Shown here one piece after another: positions 9,810-18,023 of a DNA stretch of 59,121 nt. Position numbers and translations under genes: made by a program. Position 1 is the first letter of the stretch. Each line of letters starts with the position of its first letter. The notes under the pieces were generated by a model, which did no database searches, was not told the origin of the DNA, and saw nothing but the letters and a program-made list of their open reading frames with translations. Origin of the DNA: DATFRX01 sp035630615 (GTDB lineage Bacteria; Actinomycetota; Actinomycetes; Propionibacteriales; Nocardioidaceae); contig DASQKI010000073.1 of NCBI GenBank assembly GCA_035630615.1, positions 1 through 59,121 on the forward strand, in the 5' to 3' direction.

Positions 9810-10643
9810 TTAGGGGAGGGAGGCGTAGCCGCGGCGGACGGCGTTGGCGAGGTGATCCGAGGGGTATGGCCAGGTGCCGCGAGCGAGGGCGTCGTCGACC
9901 GAGACTCCGGTGGTCGCCAGCACCCTGATCTGCTCGGCGATGTCGACGACCTCGCCGCGTTGCTGCTGTACGAAGTCTCGATCGACCGACGGCCCGTGTC
10001 CCGGCACGACGACCGAGTCCGACGTGAGCAGCCCGATCACCATGTCGAGCGTGTCCGGCCAGTCGAGTGGGAAGCTGTCCGTGCCGTACATCGGCGGCGC
10101 GCTCGACTCGACCAGGTCGCCGGCGTACACCACGTCGGCGTCCGGCACCCGGATCACGATGTCGCCGTCGGTGTGACCCCGACCGGGATGCACCAGCTCG
10201 ACGAGCCGATCGCCGAGGTCGACGGCCCACACCGACGAAAACGTCTCGGTCGGCGCCACCGCCTCGGTCGCGAGCACCTCCTCGCGCAGGGGATCATCGG
10301 CGGCGTCGGCGTACCTGGCATGTATCCGCTCCGCATCAGCCTCCCAGGCGACCGACACGGCCTCGTGGGCGACGATCGGCACACCCGCGAAGGCGCCGTT
10401 GCCGAAGGTGTGGTCGAAGTGCACGTGGGTGTTGGCGACCGCCCGAATCGGCAGGGACGACAGCTCCCGGACCGCCTCGGCCAGCGCTCGGCCCTGTGCG
10501 AGGCTCGCCCTGGTGTCGATCACCAGGAGACCCGCGTCGCCGGCGACGACCCCGCAGGAGACGTCGAACGACTCGTACCGACGAACGAAACACCCGGCGG
10601 CGACCTCGTGCCAGGCGTCGTCGCGCCCCGATTCGTTGCTCAT
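9810..10643 (-). CDS. MBL-fold metallo-hydrolase
   Basis: A 277-residue metallo-beta-lactamase-fold protein. The metal ligand motif NTHVHFDHTFGN supplies H-x-H-x-D-H. Further ligands are in HPGRGHTDGDIV, VYAGDLVES (bridging Asp) and VVPGHGP. The physiological substrate is not evident. ATG 10641-10643 gives MSNESGRDDAW; a longer in-frame start would run through the CIRCE element and is rejected. It diverges from hrcA, with CIRCE between them, so HrcA could influence both directions. Confidence 0.85.
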   Translation of the reverse strand: MSNESGRDDAWHEVAAGCFVRRYESFDVSCGVVAGDAGLLVIDTRASLAQGRALAEAVRELSSLPIRAVANTHVHFDHTFGNGAFAGVPIVAHEAVSVAWEADAERIHARYADAADDPLREEVLATEAVAPTETFSSVWAVDLGDRLVELVHPGRGHTDGDIVIRVPDADVVYAGDLVESSAPPMYGTDSFPLDWPDTLDMVIGLLTSDSVVVPGHGPSVDRDFVQQQRGEVVDIAEQIRVLATTGVSVDDALARGTWPYPSDHLANAVRRGYASLP

Positions 10644-10648
10644 TTGCG

Positions 10649-10654
10649 TAGACT
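10649..10654 (+). promoter_or_regulatory. Putative hrcA -10 box
   Basis: TAGACT ends where the left arm of the CIRCE inverted repeat begins. Bound HrcA would therefore cover the -10 box and the start site. No convincing -35 box is seen. Confidence 0.5.
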
Positions 10655-10679
10655 GGCACTCATCAGGCCCGAGTGCCAA
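10653..10679. promoter_or_regulatory. CIRCE element (HrcA operator)
   Basis: TGGCACTC-N9-GAGTGCCA (10654-10678) matches the CIRCE consensus TTAGCACTC-N9-GAGTGCTAA in layout and most positions. It lies 18 bases upstream of the hrcA start. HrcA binding here gives autorepression of hrcA-dnaJ, released by heat shock. The divergent MBL gene starts only about ten bases away on the other side. Confidence 0.88.
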
Positions 10680-10696
10680 CGGCAGGGAGGTGACCC

Positions 10697-11716
10697 ATGC
10701 TCGAGGAACGCAAGCTGGAGGTGTTGCGGGCGATCGTCGAGGACTACGTCGCCACCCAGGAGCCGGTCGGGTCCAAGACGCTCGTCGAACGGCACAACCT
10801 CTCCGTGTCGCCGGCCACCGTGCGCAACGACATGGCCGCCCTCGAGGAGGAAGGCTTCATCGCCCAGCCGCACACGAGCGCCGGCCGCATCCCGACTGAC
10901 AAGGGCTACCGGCTGTTCGTCGACCGGCTGGCCAAGGTACGGCCGCTGTCGGCTGCCGAGAAGCGGGCGATCACGACATTCCTCGACGGGGCGGTCGACC
11001 TCGACGACGTAGTGCAGCGCAGCGTACGCACGCTGGCCCAGCTCACCCGGCAGGTCGCCGTGGTGCAATACCCGTCGCTCACCCGGTCGACCGTCCGCCA
11101 CGTGGAGTTGGTGGCGCTGGCGCCGGACCGACTGCTCGTCGTGCTCATCACCAGCACCGGCCGGGTCGAACAACGCGTGGTCGAGACCGGTACCGATGTC
11201 GGCGAATCGCTGCTCGGCGACCTGCGAGCCCGCATCAACCTCGCCTGCCTCGGCGAGCGCCTGGTCGACGCCGCCGACCGGCTAGCCGACATCCCGGAGA
11301 CCTTCGAGCCCGACGACAGGCCGATCGTCAGCGCCGTCACGGGCACCCTGGTCGAGGCGTTCTCCGACGAGCGCTCCGACGAGCGGGTCGCGGTCGGCGG
11401 CACCGCCAACCTGCGGCACTTCGGCGACGACTTCGATCGGTCGATCCGGCCTGTCCTGGAGGCGTTGGAGGAGCACGTCGTCCTCCTGCAGCTGTTCGGA
11501 GCAGCGAGCCCGCGAGCGATCACCGTCCGGATCGGGCACGAGGTCCCATACGAAGAGCTCTCGAGCACGTCGATCGTGGCCAGCGGGTACGGTCCGGACG
11601 ACGACACTCTGGCGACGCTCGGCATCGTCGGCCCGACCCGCATGGACTACCCGGGCGCGATGGCGGCGGTCCGGGCGGTCGCGCAGTACGTGAGCCAGCG
11701 GCTCAGTGAGGATTGA
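10697..11716 (+). CDS. hrcA: Heat-inducible transcription repressor HrcA
   Basis: A 339-residue repressor with the N-terminal winged helix (LEVLRAIVEDYVATQEPVGS and SPATVRNDMAALEEEGFI, about residues 1-60), the HTSAGRIPTDKGYR linker and the GAF-like/inserted dimerisation region. It binds CIRCE and needs GroE for activity. ATG 10697 follows a GGGAGG ribosome site. It is the first gene of an operon with dnaJ, the usual actinobacterial order, and is preceded by a good CIRCE element, so it is autoregulated. Confidence 0.96.
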   Translation: MLEERKLEVLRAIVEDYVATQEPVGSKTLVERHNLSVSPATVRNDMAALEEEGFIAQPHTSAGRIPTDKGYRLFVDRLAKVRPLSAAEKRAITTFLDGAVDLDDVVQRSVRTLAQLTRQVAVVQYPSLTRSTVRHVELVALAPDRLLVVLITSTGRVEQRVVETGTDVGESLLGDLRARINLACLGERLVDAADRLADIPETFEPDDRPIVSAVTGTLVEAFSDERSDERVAVGGTANLRHFGDDFDRSIRPVLEALEEHVVLLQLFGAASPRAITVRIGHEVPYEELSSTSIVASGYGPDDDTLATLGIVGPTRMDYPGAMAAVRAVAQYVSQRLSED

Positions 11717-11791
11717 GCCACCGAACTACGCTGGTGACTCGGAGACCAAATCGTCCGCAGGGTCGCCTCGGCTGATGAAGACAAGGCAGGA

Positions 11792-12946
11792 ATGAGTCCG
11801 GACTACTACGAGCTTCTGGGCGTCGATCGCAACGCGTCGACCGAGGAGATCAAGAAGGCGTACCGACGGGTTGCCCGCAAGCTGCACCCGGATGTGAATC
11901 CCGACGCCGATTCACATGAGCAGTTCAAGGCCGTCACCGCGGCGTACGAGGTGCTCGCCGACCCGCAGAAGCGCGAGATGTACGACATGGGCGCCGACCC
12001 GCTCAGTGGCGGTCGGGCCGGCGGCGGATTCGGCGCCGGGTTCTCGTTCACCGACATCATGGACGCCTTCTTCGGCCAGTCCGGCAATCGCGGACCGCGC
12101 CCCCGGATGCGCCGCGGTCAGGACGCCCTGCTCCGGCTGGACATCGACCTCGCGGGAGCGGCGTTCGGCGTCAGTCGGGAGCTGACCGTCGACACGGCGG
12201 TGGTCTGCACGGCCTGCCAGGGCAACGGCACGACCGACCGGACCGGGCCGGTGACCTGCGACACCTGTCGCGGCCGCGGCGAGGTACAGCAGGTGCAGCG
12301 GTCGTTCCTCGGCGAGATCCGGACCGCGCGGCCGTGCCCGACCTGTCGCGGCTTCGGCTCGGTGATCCCTAACCCCTGCAACGAGTGCTCGGGTGACGGT
12401 CGGATCCGGGCTCGCCGGTCGATCACGGTCAAGATCCCGGCCGGGGTCGACGCCGGCACCCGGGTGAAGCTGTCCGGCCAGGGCGAGGTCGGGCCCGGCG
12501 GTGGCCCGGCCGGCGACCTCTACGTCGAGGTCGAGGTGGAGCGGCACAAGTTCTTCGAGCGGCATGGCGACGACCTGCTCTGCGACGTCACCATCCCGAT
12601 GACGGCGGCGGCCCTGGGCACCAAGGTCGAGATCCCGACGTTGGAGGCCGAGACCGGCGCGTCCGAGGTCGAGCCCACGGTCGGTCTGACGATCAAGGCT
12701 GGCACGCAGTCGGGGGAGCAGACCATGCTCCGCGGTTTCGGCGTGCCCCGGCTTCACGGCACCGGCCGCGGCGACCTGGTCGTGACGGTCGTTGTCGAGA
12801 CCCCGACCCGGCTCGAGCCGGAGCAGGAGGAGTTGCTGCGCAAGCTCGCCGCGATGCGGGGGGAGGAGCATCCGACCGGCAAGGTGATCGGTCCGTCGAA
12901 GGGTGTCTTCGGTCGGCTGCGAGACGCGTTCGGCGGCCCCCACTAG
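11792..12946 (+). CDS. dnaJ: Chaperone DnaJ (DnaJ2 type)
   Basis: A 384-residue Hsp70 co-chaperone. The J domain has HPD at residues 32-34. A short Gly/Phe linker (GGGFGAGFSFTDIMDAFF) is followed by four zinc knuckles CTACQGNG, CDTCRGRG, CPTCRGFG and CNECSGDG, then the beta-sandwich substrate domains. It stimulates DnaK ATPase and holds unfolded clients. It lies 75 bases after hrcA, and CIRCE upstream of hrcA probably controls both. In relatives rsmE follows directly; here a convergent sigma/GerMN unit follows instead. Confidence 0.96.
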   Translation: MSPDYYELLGVDRNASTEEIKKAYRRVARKLHPDVNPDADSHEQFKAVTAAYEVLADPQKREMYDMGADPLSGGRAGGGFGAGFSFTDIMDAFFGQSGNRGPRPRMRRGQDALLRLDIDLAGAAFGVSRELTVDTAVVCTACQGNGTTDRTGPVTCDTCRGRGEVQQVQRSFLGEIRTARPCPTCRGFGSVIPNPCNECSGDGRIRARRSITVKIPAGVDAGTRVKLSGQGEVGPGGGPAGDLYVEVEVERHKFFERHGDDLLCDVTIPMTAAALGTKVEIPTLEAETGASEVEPTVGLTIKAGTQSGEQTMLRGFGVPRLHGTGRGDLVVTVVVETPTRLEPEQEELLRKLAAMRGEEHPTGKVIGPSKGVFGRLRDAFGGPH

Positions 12947-12957
12947 CTCGCCAGCGC

Positions 12958-13014
12958 CGAGTGGCGCACGCTTGTCCGATATCGGGGCCGCCGGCGACGA
13001 CGGTGCGCCACTCG
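12958..13014. terminator. Inverted repeat between convergent dnaJ and GerMN genes
   Basis: CGAGTGGCGCAC (12958-12969) pairs perfectly with GTGCGCCACTCG (13003-13014) across a 33-base loop. It fills the 84-base gap between two converging stops and could act on both transcripts. No T-run is present and no second copy was seen. Confidence 0.55.
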
Positions 13015-13030
13015 CGGGGTCGGGCGGCGG

Positions 13031-14050
13031 CTATTCGACGGTGAAGTCGACGTAGACCACGGACAGTTCGTCGGTCCACGCTTCGTTGCCGCTGGCCGCA
13101 TTGGGCTCCCAGAGCTTGACCGTGTAGTCGCCCGGCGGGAGCGCGGCCTTGATCGTGTACGTGTCGTAGAGGCCGAACGCCCCACCGGTCGTGTAGCCCT
13201 TCTTGGCAACCCGGTCGTCGCTCGTGATCTGCCACAAGACGTTGCCCTCGAACGTCGACGACTCGCCTGTGATTGACACGGGGCTGCTCACCGTCTCGCC
13301 CTGCGACGGGGACGTCGGCCGGATGCCCGACACGAGGGACCAGTCAGCTTCGAGGGGGCCGGACAGCGGATAGCCGAACGCCTCGTCAGCTGCCTCGCCG
13401 TTGACCGTGAGGAGGACCGGATCGTCGGTACGCAGCGCCGACTGGACCGTGAGTACGAGCTGCTGGACGACCGGACGGCCAAACTCGGGACTCGACAACG
13501 ACGGGAGCGGGTCGAGTTGCCGGTCGAAGTCGACCGTCACCGTGTCGCCGTCGTGGGTCACGTCGTTGACTCGGGCCACAGGCTTCGGCGCCATCACGCC
13601 GGTCCACGAGTTGATCATGCCGCGTGGACGCTCCTGGAGGAGCAGCTGCACGGCGTCGAGACCGACGTCGCCGCTCGACGTGACCGCGAAGTCCCCGCTG
13701 ACGAGCTGGTCGTCCTGGTTTTGGAACCAGACGGCAAGGTCGACCTGCTCGCCGGTCCGCAGCGTCAGTACCTCCGACGCGGTCGGCTGGTTGACGTTGG
13801 GACGCGATCCGTCGTCGCCAGGCGCGAAGATCACGACGGCCGCGGCGGCGATGCCCGCTGTCGCGACGGCTCCCGCCACGGCCGGCAGCCAGCGGCGACG
13901 GCGCCTGTTCGTGGTCGGCCGGTCGCCGGCGTGTGCTCGCTCGAGGATCCGGTGGAGCGCGGGGTCGGGCGTGATCCGCGCCGACTCGGCCAGCAGGACC
14001 GCCCGCAGCTCGGCCTCGATCTCGTGATCGGCCGGCGTCGGGGTGTTCAT
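13031..14050 (-). CDS. Membrane-anchored GerMN and Gmad2 domain protein
   Basis: A 339-residue protein with a short cytoplasmic N-terminus, one transmembrane helix at about residues 54-76 (after RRRRR), a GerMN domain (about 88-225, containing SWTGVMAPKPVARVNDV and VTVDFDRQL) and a C-terminal immunoglobulin-like Gmad2 domain (GIRPTSPSQGETVSSPVSITG to the end). Both extracellular domains occur in spore-germination and envelope proteins, but this organism need not sporulate. Its ATG overlaps the stop of the sigma-factor gene, so it may serve as a membrane partner or anti-sigma; that role is inferred from operon position only. Confidence 0.82.
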   Translation of the reverse strand: MNTPTPADHEIEAELRAVLLAESARITPDPALHRILERAHAGDRPTTNRRRRRWLPAVAGAVATAGIAAAAVVIFAPGDDGSRPNVNQPTASEVLTLRTGEQVDLAVWFQNQDDQLVSGDFAVTSSGDVGLDAVQLLLQERPRGMINSWTGVMAPKPVARVNDVTHDGDTVTVDFDRQLDPLPSLSSPEFGRPVVQQLVLTVQSALRTDDPVLLTVNGEAADEAFGYPLSGPLEADWSLVSGIRPTSPSQGETVSSPVSITGESSTFEGNVLWQITSDDRVAKKGYTTGGAFGLYDTYTIKAALPPGDYTVKLWEPNAASGNEAWTDELSVVYVDFTVE

Positions 14051-14547
14051 CGGACCGCCCCCCAGGCAGCGCGCAGTGCCGTGATGCCACGCGAACTATG
14101 GCTCTTGACCGAGCCGCGGCTGATGCGGAGAGTGTCGGCGATCTCGGCCTCGGACAGGTCGAGGAAGTAGCGAAGGATCAGCACCTCGCGTTGCCGCCGC
14201 GGCAGTCGGTCGACGGCGGCGAGCATGTGGTCACGGACAGATCCCGCGATCGCGGTGTCTTCGGCGCTCTCTTTCGGTGGCGGCGGCTGCACGGGGTTGC
14301 GGTCGACCACGGCCCGATGTCGCAGCTCCGATCGGGACCGGTTGACCACCGACTGCCGGAGGTAAGCCAGCGCCTTGTGCGGGTCGCGCAGCCGACGCCA
14401 GCGCCCGTGCAGCGCGACGAACGTGTCCTGCACCAGCTCTTCGGCCCGTTCGTGGTCGTGGATCAGGAGGAACGACAACCGGACCAGCCGGGTGAAGTGC
14501 GCAGCGTAGAGCTGGCTGACCGCCTCGTCGGCGTCCCAGTCGGTCAT
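14047..14547 (-). CDS. SigE-family ECF RNA polymerase sigma factor
   Basis: A 166-residue ECF sigma factor. Region 2 is seen in LYAAHFTRLVRLSFLLIHD and ERAEELVQDTFVALHGRW, with RDPHKALAYLRQSVVNRSRS, and region 4 in LPRRQREVLILRYFLDLSEA followed by the helix-turn-helix LRISRGSVKSHSSRG. The sequence pattern is that of the actinobacterial SigE family of small sigma factors. I chose ATG 14547 because upstream codons are not family-like. The stop overlaps the ATG of the GerMN/Gmad2 gene, so the two are co-translated. This unit sits where rsmE is expected. Confidence 0.9.
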   Translation of the reverse strand: MTDWDADEAVSQLYAAHFTRLVRLSFLLIHDHERAEELVQDTFVALHGRWRRLRDPHKALAYLRQSVVNRSRSELRHRAVVDRNPVQPPPPKESAEDTAIAGSVRDHMLAAVDRLPRRQREVLILRYFLDLSEAEIADTLRISRGSVKSHSSRGITALRAAWGAVR

Positions 14548-14687
14548 CGGGCGTACTCCCAGCACGGTTGCTGGTCGACGCTCGCGCACCGAGTAGATTG
14601 CCGTCATGCTCAGGTGACGCGCCGACCTGGGCACTGGTTTACACGATGCGAACGCGCCCGTTTTGGGCGGCACGCCGGGAGGGCGGT

Positions 14688-15038
14688 ATGTCAACCGATC
14701 CGGATTGCCTGTTTTGCAGGATTGTCGCGGGCGATATCCCCGCCGAGGTCGTACGCGAGTCCGAGCACACCGTGGCCTTCCGAGACCTCAACCCGCAGGC
14801 ACCGACGCATGTGCTCGTGATCCCGCGGCGGCACGAGCCCGATATCGGGTCGCTCGTCGCTGCCGCGCCGGACGAGGCGGCAACGCTGTTGAGCGAGGCT
14901 CGCGGGGTGGCCGACCAGGAAGGTGCCGACGACAACTACCGGCTGGTGTTCAACACCGGGGCCGACGCCAATCAGACCGTCTTCCACTGCCATGCGCACG
15001 TGCTGGCGGGTCGCTCGTTCACCTGGCCACCGGGGTAA
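14688..15038 (+). CDS. HIT-domain nucleotide hydrolase (HINT-like)
   Basis: A 116-residue histidine-triad protein. CLFCRIVAGDIPAEVV opens the domain and FHCHAHVLAGR carries the H-x-H-x-H catalytic triad near the C-terminus. HINT-like proteins hydrolyse nucleoside phosphoramidates and similar AMP conjugates. ATG 14688 is preceded by GGGAGGG. In relatives this gene sits between rsmE and phoH; here rsmE is absent and a serine hydrolase separates it from phoH. Confidence 0.93.
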   Translation: MSTDPDCLFCRIVAGDIPAEVVRESEHTVAFRDLNPQAPTHVLVIPRRHEPDIGSLVAAAPDEAATLLSEARGVADQEGADDNYRLVFNTGADANQTVFHCHAHVLAGRSFTWPPG

Positions 15039-15043
15039 TCGCG

Positions 15044-16402
15044 ATGACTGGACGAACGCCCATGCCGCTTCCCCTCGACATCGACCGCTCGTTGCGCCGG
15101 TTCGTAGCCGAGCGCCAGGCGGCCTCTCGCGTGCCCGGCCTGATCTGCGGCATCGTCCGCGACGGTCAGCAGGTGTGGGGGAGCGCGGCCGGCGCCGCCG
15201 ACGTCGCCAAGCCGGAGCGGCCGCCGACGACCGACACGCAGTACGCGATCGGCTCCATCACGAAAACGTTCACCGCGACGCTGATCATGGCGCTTCGCGA
15301 CGAGGGCAAGCTCGACCTCGACGATCCGCTGTCGCGGTTCTTCCCGGAGACCAAGCACGATCGGTTGACGGTGCGGCGAATGCTGGCGCACGCGTCAGGG
15401 CTACAGCGTGAGCCGGTCGGTGACATCTGGGACACCCTCGTGCATCCAGACGCCGCGGGCCTGCTGGCGGGTCTCGAAGAGGCCGAGCAGGTGCTGGCGG
15501 CGCGTGCCCATTGGCACTACTCCAACCTGGCCTACTGCCTGCTCGGCGAGATCGTGGCCCGGATCGACGGTCGGCCGTGGGCGGACGTGTTGCGGACTCG
15601 CATCCTCGAGCCGCTCGGGATGCGGCGTACGTCGCTGCTGCCCGAGGGCGAGGCGGCCGTCGGCTACTTCAGCGAGCCCTTCTACGACCAGGTCACCGTG
15701 CAGCCGGTGACCGATCTCAAGGCGACTGGGCCTGCCGGCGCACTCTGGTCCACCGTCAACGACCTGACTCGATGGGCCGCCTTCCTGGTCGAGGGTCGCG
15801 ACGACGTCCTGCGGGCCGAGACGCTCGAGGAGATGGCCCAGGTCCAGATCATGACCGATCCATTGAGTTGGTCGATGGCGTGGGGGCTCGGCTTCCAGCT
15901 GATGCGAAGCGGCGACCGGGTGCTTGTCGGCCACACCGGGGGGATGCCGGGATTCGTGACGGGGCTGTTCGTCGACCGCGCGACCAAGATCGGCGCGATC
16001 GTGCTCGCCAACACCATGTCCGGCTTCGACCCGGGCGACACGACGGTGATACTGGTGACCCGCGTCCTCGACCAGGACCCGCCCTCGGAGCCGACCTGGC
16101 GGCCCGGTCCGCCGGTGCCCGACGACCTCGCCGAACTGGTCGGACGGTGGTGGTCGGAGGGATCCGCGTTCGAGTTCTCGGTACGCCGGGGCCGGCTCGA
16201 GGCACGCATGGAGCGGTCGCCGCCTACGGCACCGCCGGCCGTGTTCGAGCGGATCGACGACGCGACATTTCGCACCGTCTCGGGCCGTGAGCGGGGCGAA
16301 TTGCTCAGCCTGACCCGCGGCGACGATGGCGCCGTGCGGCTGATGCACTGGGCGACCTATCGAGTCACGAGGGAGCCTGAGTCGTTTATCGGGTCCGACT
16401 GA
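15044..16402 (+). CDS. Serine hydrolase, class C beta-lactamase / PBP-like
   Basis: A 452-residue protein of the beta-lactamase-fold serine hydrolases. The three active-site motifs are present: SITK at residues 71-74 (nucleophile S71), YSN at 159-161 and HTGG at 297-300. A C-terminal beta-barrel-like extension follows (about 345-450). No signal peptide is visible, so a cytoplasmic esterase or peptidase is more likely than a drug-resistance enzyme. ATG 15044 starts five bases after the HIT stop, so the two are probably one transcript; ATG 15062 is an alternative start. Confidence 0.87.
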   Translation: MTGRTPMPLPLDIDRSLRRFVAERQAASRVPGLICGIVRDGQQVWGSAAGAADVAKPERPPTTDTQYAIGSITKTFTATLIMALRDEGKLDLDDPLSRFFPETKHDRLTVRRMLAHASGLQREPVGDIWDTLVHPDAAGLLAGLEEAEQVLAARAHWHYSNLAYCLLGEIVARIDGRPWADVLRTRILEPLGMRRTSLLPEGEAAVGYFSEPFYDQVTVQPVTDLKATGPAGALWSTVNDLTRWAAFLVEGRDDVLRAETLEEMAQVQIMTDPLSWSMAWGLGFQLMRSGDRVLVGHTGGMPGFVTGLFVDRATKIGAIVLANTMSGFDPGDTTVILVTRVLDQDPPSEPTWRPGPPVPDDLAELVGRWWSEGSAFEFSVRRGRLEARMERSPPTAPPAVFERIDDATFRTVSGRERGELLSLTRGDDGAVRLMHWATYRVTREPESFIGSD

Positions 16403-16476
16403 GCCGGTTGGGGTCGTAGCATGGTGACGACCGTGTACGAACGAACCGGGAGGTATGCCCTCCGACGAGGGCGCCG

Positions 16477-17463
16477 ATGACCGAGCCAGCCACCACCCAA
16501 CACTCCATCGTCATTCCGTCCAGCATTGCCATGGTGGCTCTGCTGGGCCCTCGTGACGACTTCCTGCGCATCATCGAGCGCGAGTTCGGCGCCGATGTCC
16601 ACGTACGCGGCAACACGATCACGATCACCGGCCCGCCGGCCGAGGCCGCCCTCGTGGAGCGCCTGCTCGACGAGCTGGTCACGATGATCCGGACCGGCCA
16701 GGGGCTGTCCAGCGAGACGATCGAGCGATCGATCCAGATGCTGCGGACCGAGACCCAGGAGCGGCCGGCCGAAGTGCTGAGCCTCAACATCCTGTCCAAT
16801 CGGGGCCGCACCATCCGGCCGAAGACGCTCAACCAGAAGCGCTACGTCGACGCGATCGACCAGCACACGATCGTGTTCGCGATCGGCCCAGCCGGCACCG
16901 GCAAGACCTACCTCGCGATGGCCAAGGCGGTGCAGGCCCTGCAGGCGAAAGAGGTCAACCGGATCATCCTGACTCGGCCCGCCGTCGAGGCAGGAGAGCG
17001 GCTCGGATTCCTCCCGGGCTCACTCAGCGAGAAGATCGACCCGTACCTGCGGCCGCTCTACGATGCGCTGCACGACATGCTCGACCCCGACTCGATCCCG
17101 AAGCTGCTCGCGGCCACGACGATCGAGGTGGCACCGCTCGCATATATGCGTGGGCGTACTTTGAACGATGCGTTCATCATCCTCGACGAGGCCCAAAACA
17201 CCTCCCCGGAGCAGATGAAGATGTTCCTCACCCGACTCGGGTTCGGGTCCAACATGGTCGTGACCGGTGACGACACCCAGATCGACCTGCCGGGCGGCAC
17301 CCACAGCGGACTGCGCGAGGTCGAGGGCATCCTCGACGGCGTCCGCGACGTCAACTTCATCCGGCTCACGAGCCATGACGTCGTGCGACACAAGCTGGTC
17401 GGTCGGATCGTGGCGGCATACGACCGCTACGAGAACAACCGACCGTCCGCCGGCCCATCCTGA
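16477..17463 (+). CDS. phoH: PhoH family ATPase
   Basis: A 328-residue protein with an N-terminal KH-like segment (about residues 10-75) and a RecD-like ATPase core: Walker A GPAGTGKT at 137-144, FIILDEAQNTSPEQMKMFLT carrying the Walker B acid, and GDDTQIDLP. The role is thought to lie in RNA metabolism; in actinobacteria it is encoded next to ybeY, the 16S rRNA-processing endonuclease, as here. The ybeY ATG lies five bases after its stop, so the two form one operon with the CNNM gene. Confidence 0.93.
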   Translation: MTEPATTQHSIVIPSSIAMVALLGPRDDFLRIIEREFGADVHVRGNTITITGPPAEAALVERLLDELVTMIRTGQGLSSETIERSIQMLRTETQERPAEVLSLNILSNRGRTIRPKTLNQKRYVDAIDQHTIVFAIGPAGTGKTYLAMAKAVQALQAKEVNRIILTRPAVEAGERLGFLPGSLSEKIDPYLRPLYDALHDMLDPDSIPKLLAATTIEVAPLAYMRGRTLNDAFIILDEAQNTSPEQMKMFLTRLGFGSNMVVTGDDTQIDLPGGTHSGLREVEGILDGVRDVNFIRLTSHDVVRHKLVGRIVAAYDRYENNRPSAGPS

Positions 17464-17468
17464 TCGGC

Positions 17469-18023
17469 ATGAACGTCGACGTACTCAACGAGTCCGGCCA
17501 CGACGTCGATGTGGTCGAGCTGACCCGCCTGTCGCGGTTCGTGATGAGCCGGATGCGGTTGCATCCGAAGACCGAGATGTGCCTGCGTCTGGTCGACCAA
17601 GACACCATCGCGGCGCTCAACGCGCAGTGGATGGGCGCCGACGGCCCGACGGATGTGTTGGCGTTCCCGATGGACGAGTTGGTGCCGGGCCGCGTCGGTG
17701 ATGAGCCCGAGGAGGGTTACCTCGGCGACATCGCGGTCTGCCCATTGGTCGCGGCCCGGCAGGCTGGTGATGCCAGACATTCGGTGATCGACGAGCTCCG
17801 ACTGCTGACGGTGCACGGCATCCTGCATCTGCTGGGCTACGACCACGCCGAGCCGCAGGAGCATCGCGAGATGTTCGGGCTGCAGGCGCGGCTGCTCGCC
17901 GAGTGGCAGGGCGTCCGGTCCGGCGACACGTTGGACGACGAGCCTCCCGAGTTGTCAGGCACATATGGAGCCCCAGCTCAACATGTGCCTGACAACTCCG
18001 ACGACGCCGAGGAGCGCGGCTGA
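17469..18023 (+). CDS. ybeY: Endoribonuclease YbeY with a repeat-encoded C-terminal tail
   Basis: A 184-residue metallo-endoribonuclease for 16S rRNA 3'-end maturation and ribosome quality control. The zinc motif HGILHLLGYDH is at residues 116-126 (H116, H120, H126). The core ends near residue 152. The extra tail (about 153-184) includes residues 161-177 encoded by a 50-base family A inverted repeat, a non-coding element elsewhere in the window. The tail is acidic and Pro-rich and is probably disordered. The TGA overlaps the ATG of the next gene (TGATG), so translation is coupled. Confidence 0.95.
   Translation: MNVDVLNESGHDVDVVELTRLSRFVMSRMRLHPKTEMCLRLVDQDTIAALNAQWMGADGPTDVLAFPMDELVPGRVGDEPEEGYLGDIAVCPLVAARQAGDARHSVIDELRLLTVHGILHLLGYDHAEPQEHREMFGLQARLLAEWQGVRSGDTLDDEPPELSGTYGAPAQHVPDNSDDAEERG
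17949..17998. repeat. Inverted repeat, family A, copy 2, inside ybeY
   Basis: A 50-base palindrome with 23-base arms and a CCCA loop. The left arm starts GAGTTGTCAGGCACATATGG and the right arm ends ATGTGCCTGACAACTC. It differs from copy 3 only at a few positions. It lies within the reading frame at the 3' end of ybeY, without a stop codon in that frame. Confidence 0.85.

Noticed and set aside
9516..11012. Plus-strand 498-residue frame over the MBL gene
   Set aside because: It runs antisense to the MBL hydrolase and through the CIRCE element into hrcA out of frame.
15044..16402. Calling the serine hydrolase an antibiotic-resistance beta-lactamase
   Set aside because: It has SxxK, YSN and HTGG motifs but no signal peptide, and it sits in a housekeeping cluster; esterase or peptidase activity is at least as likely.
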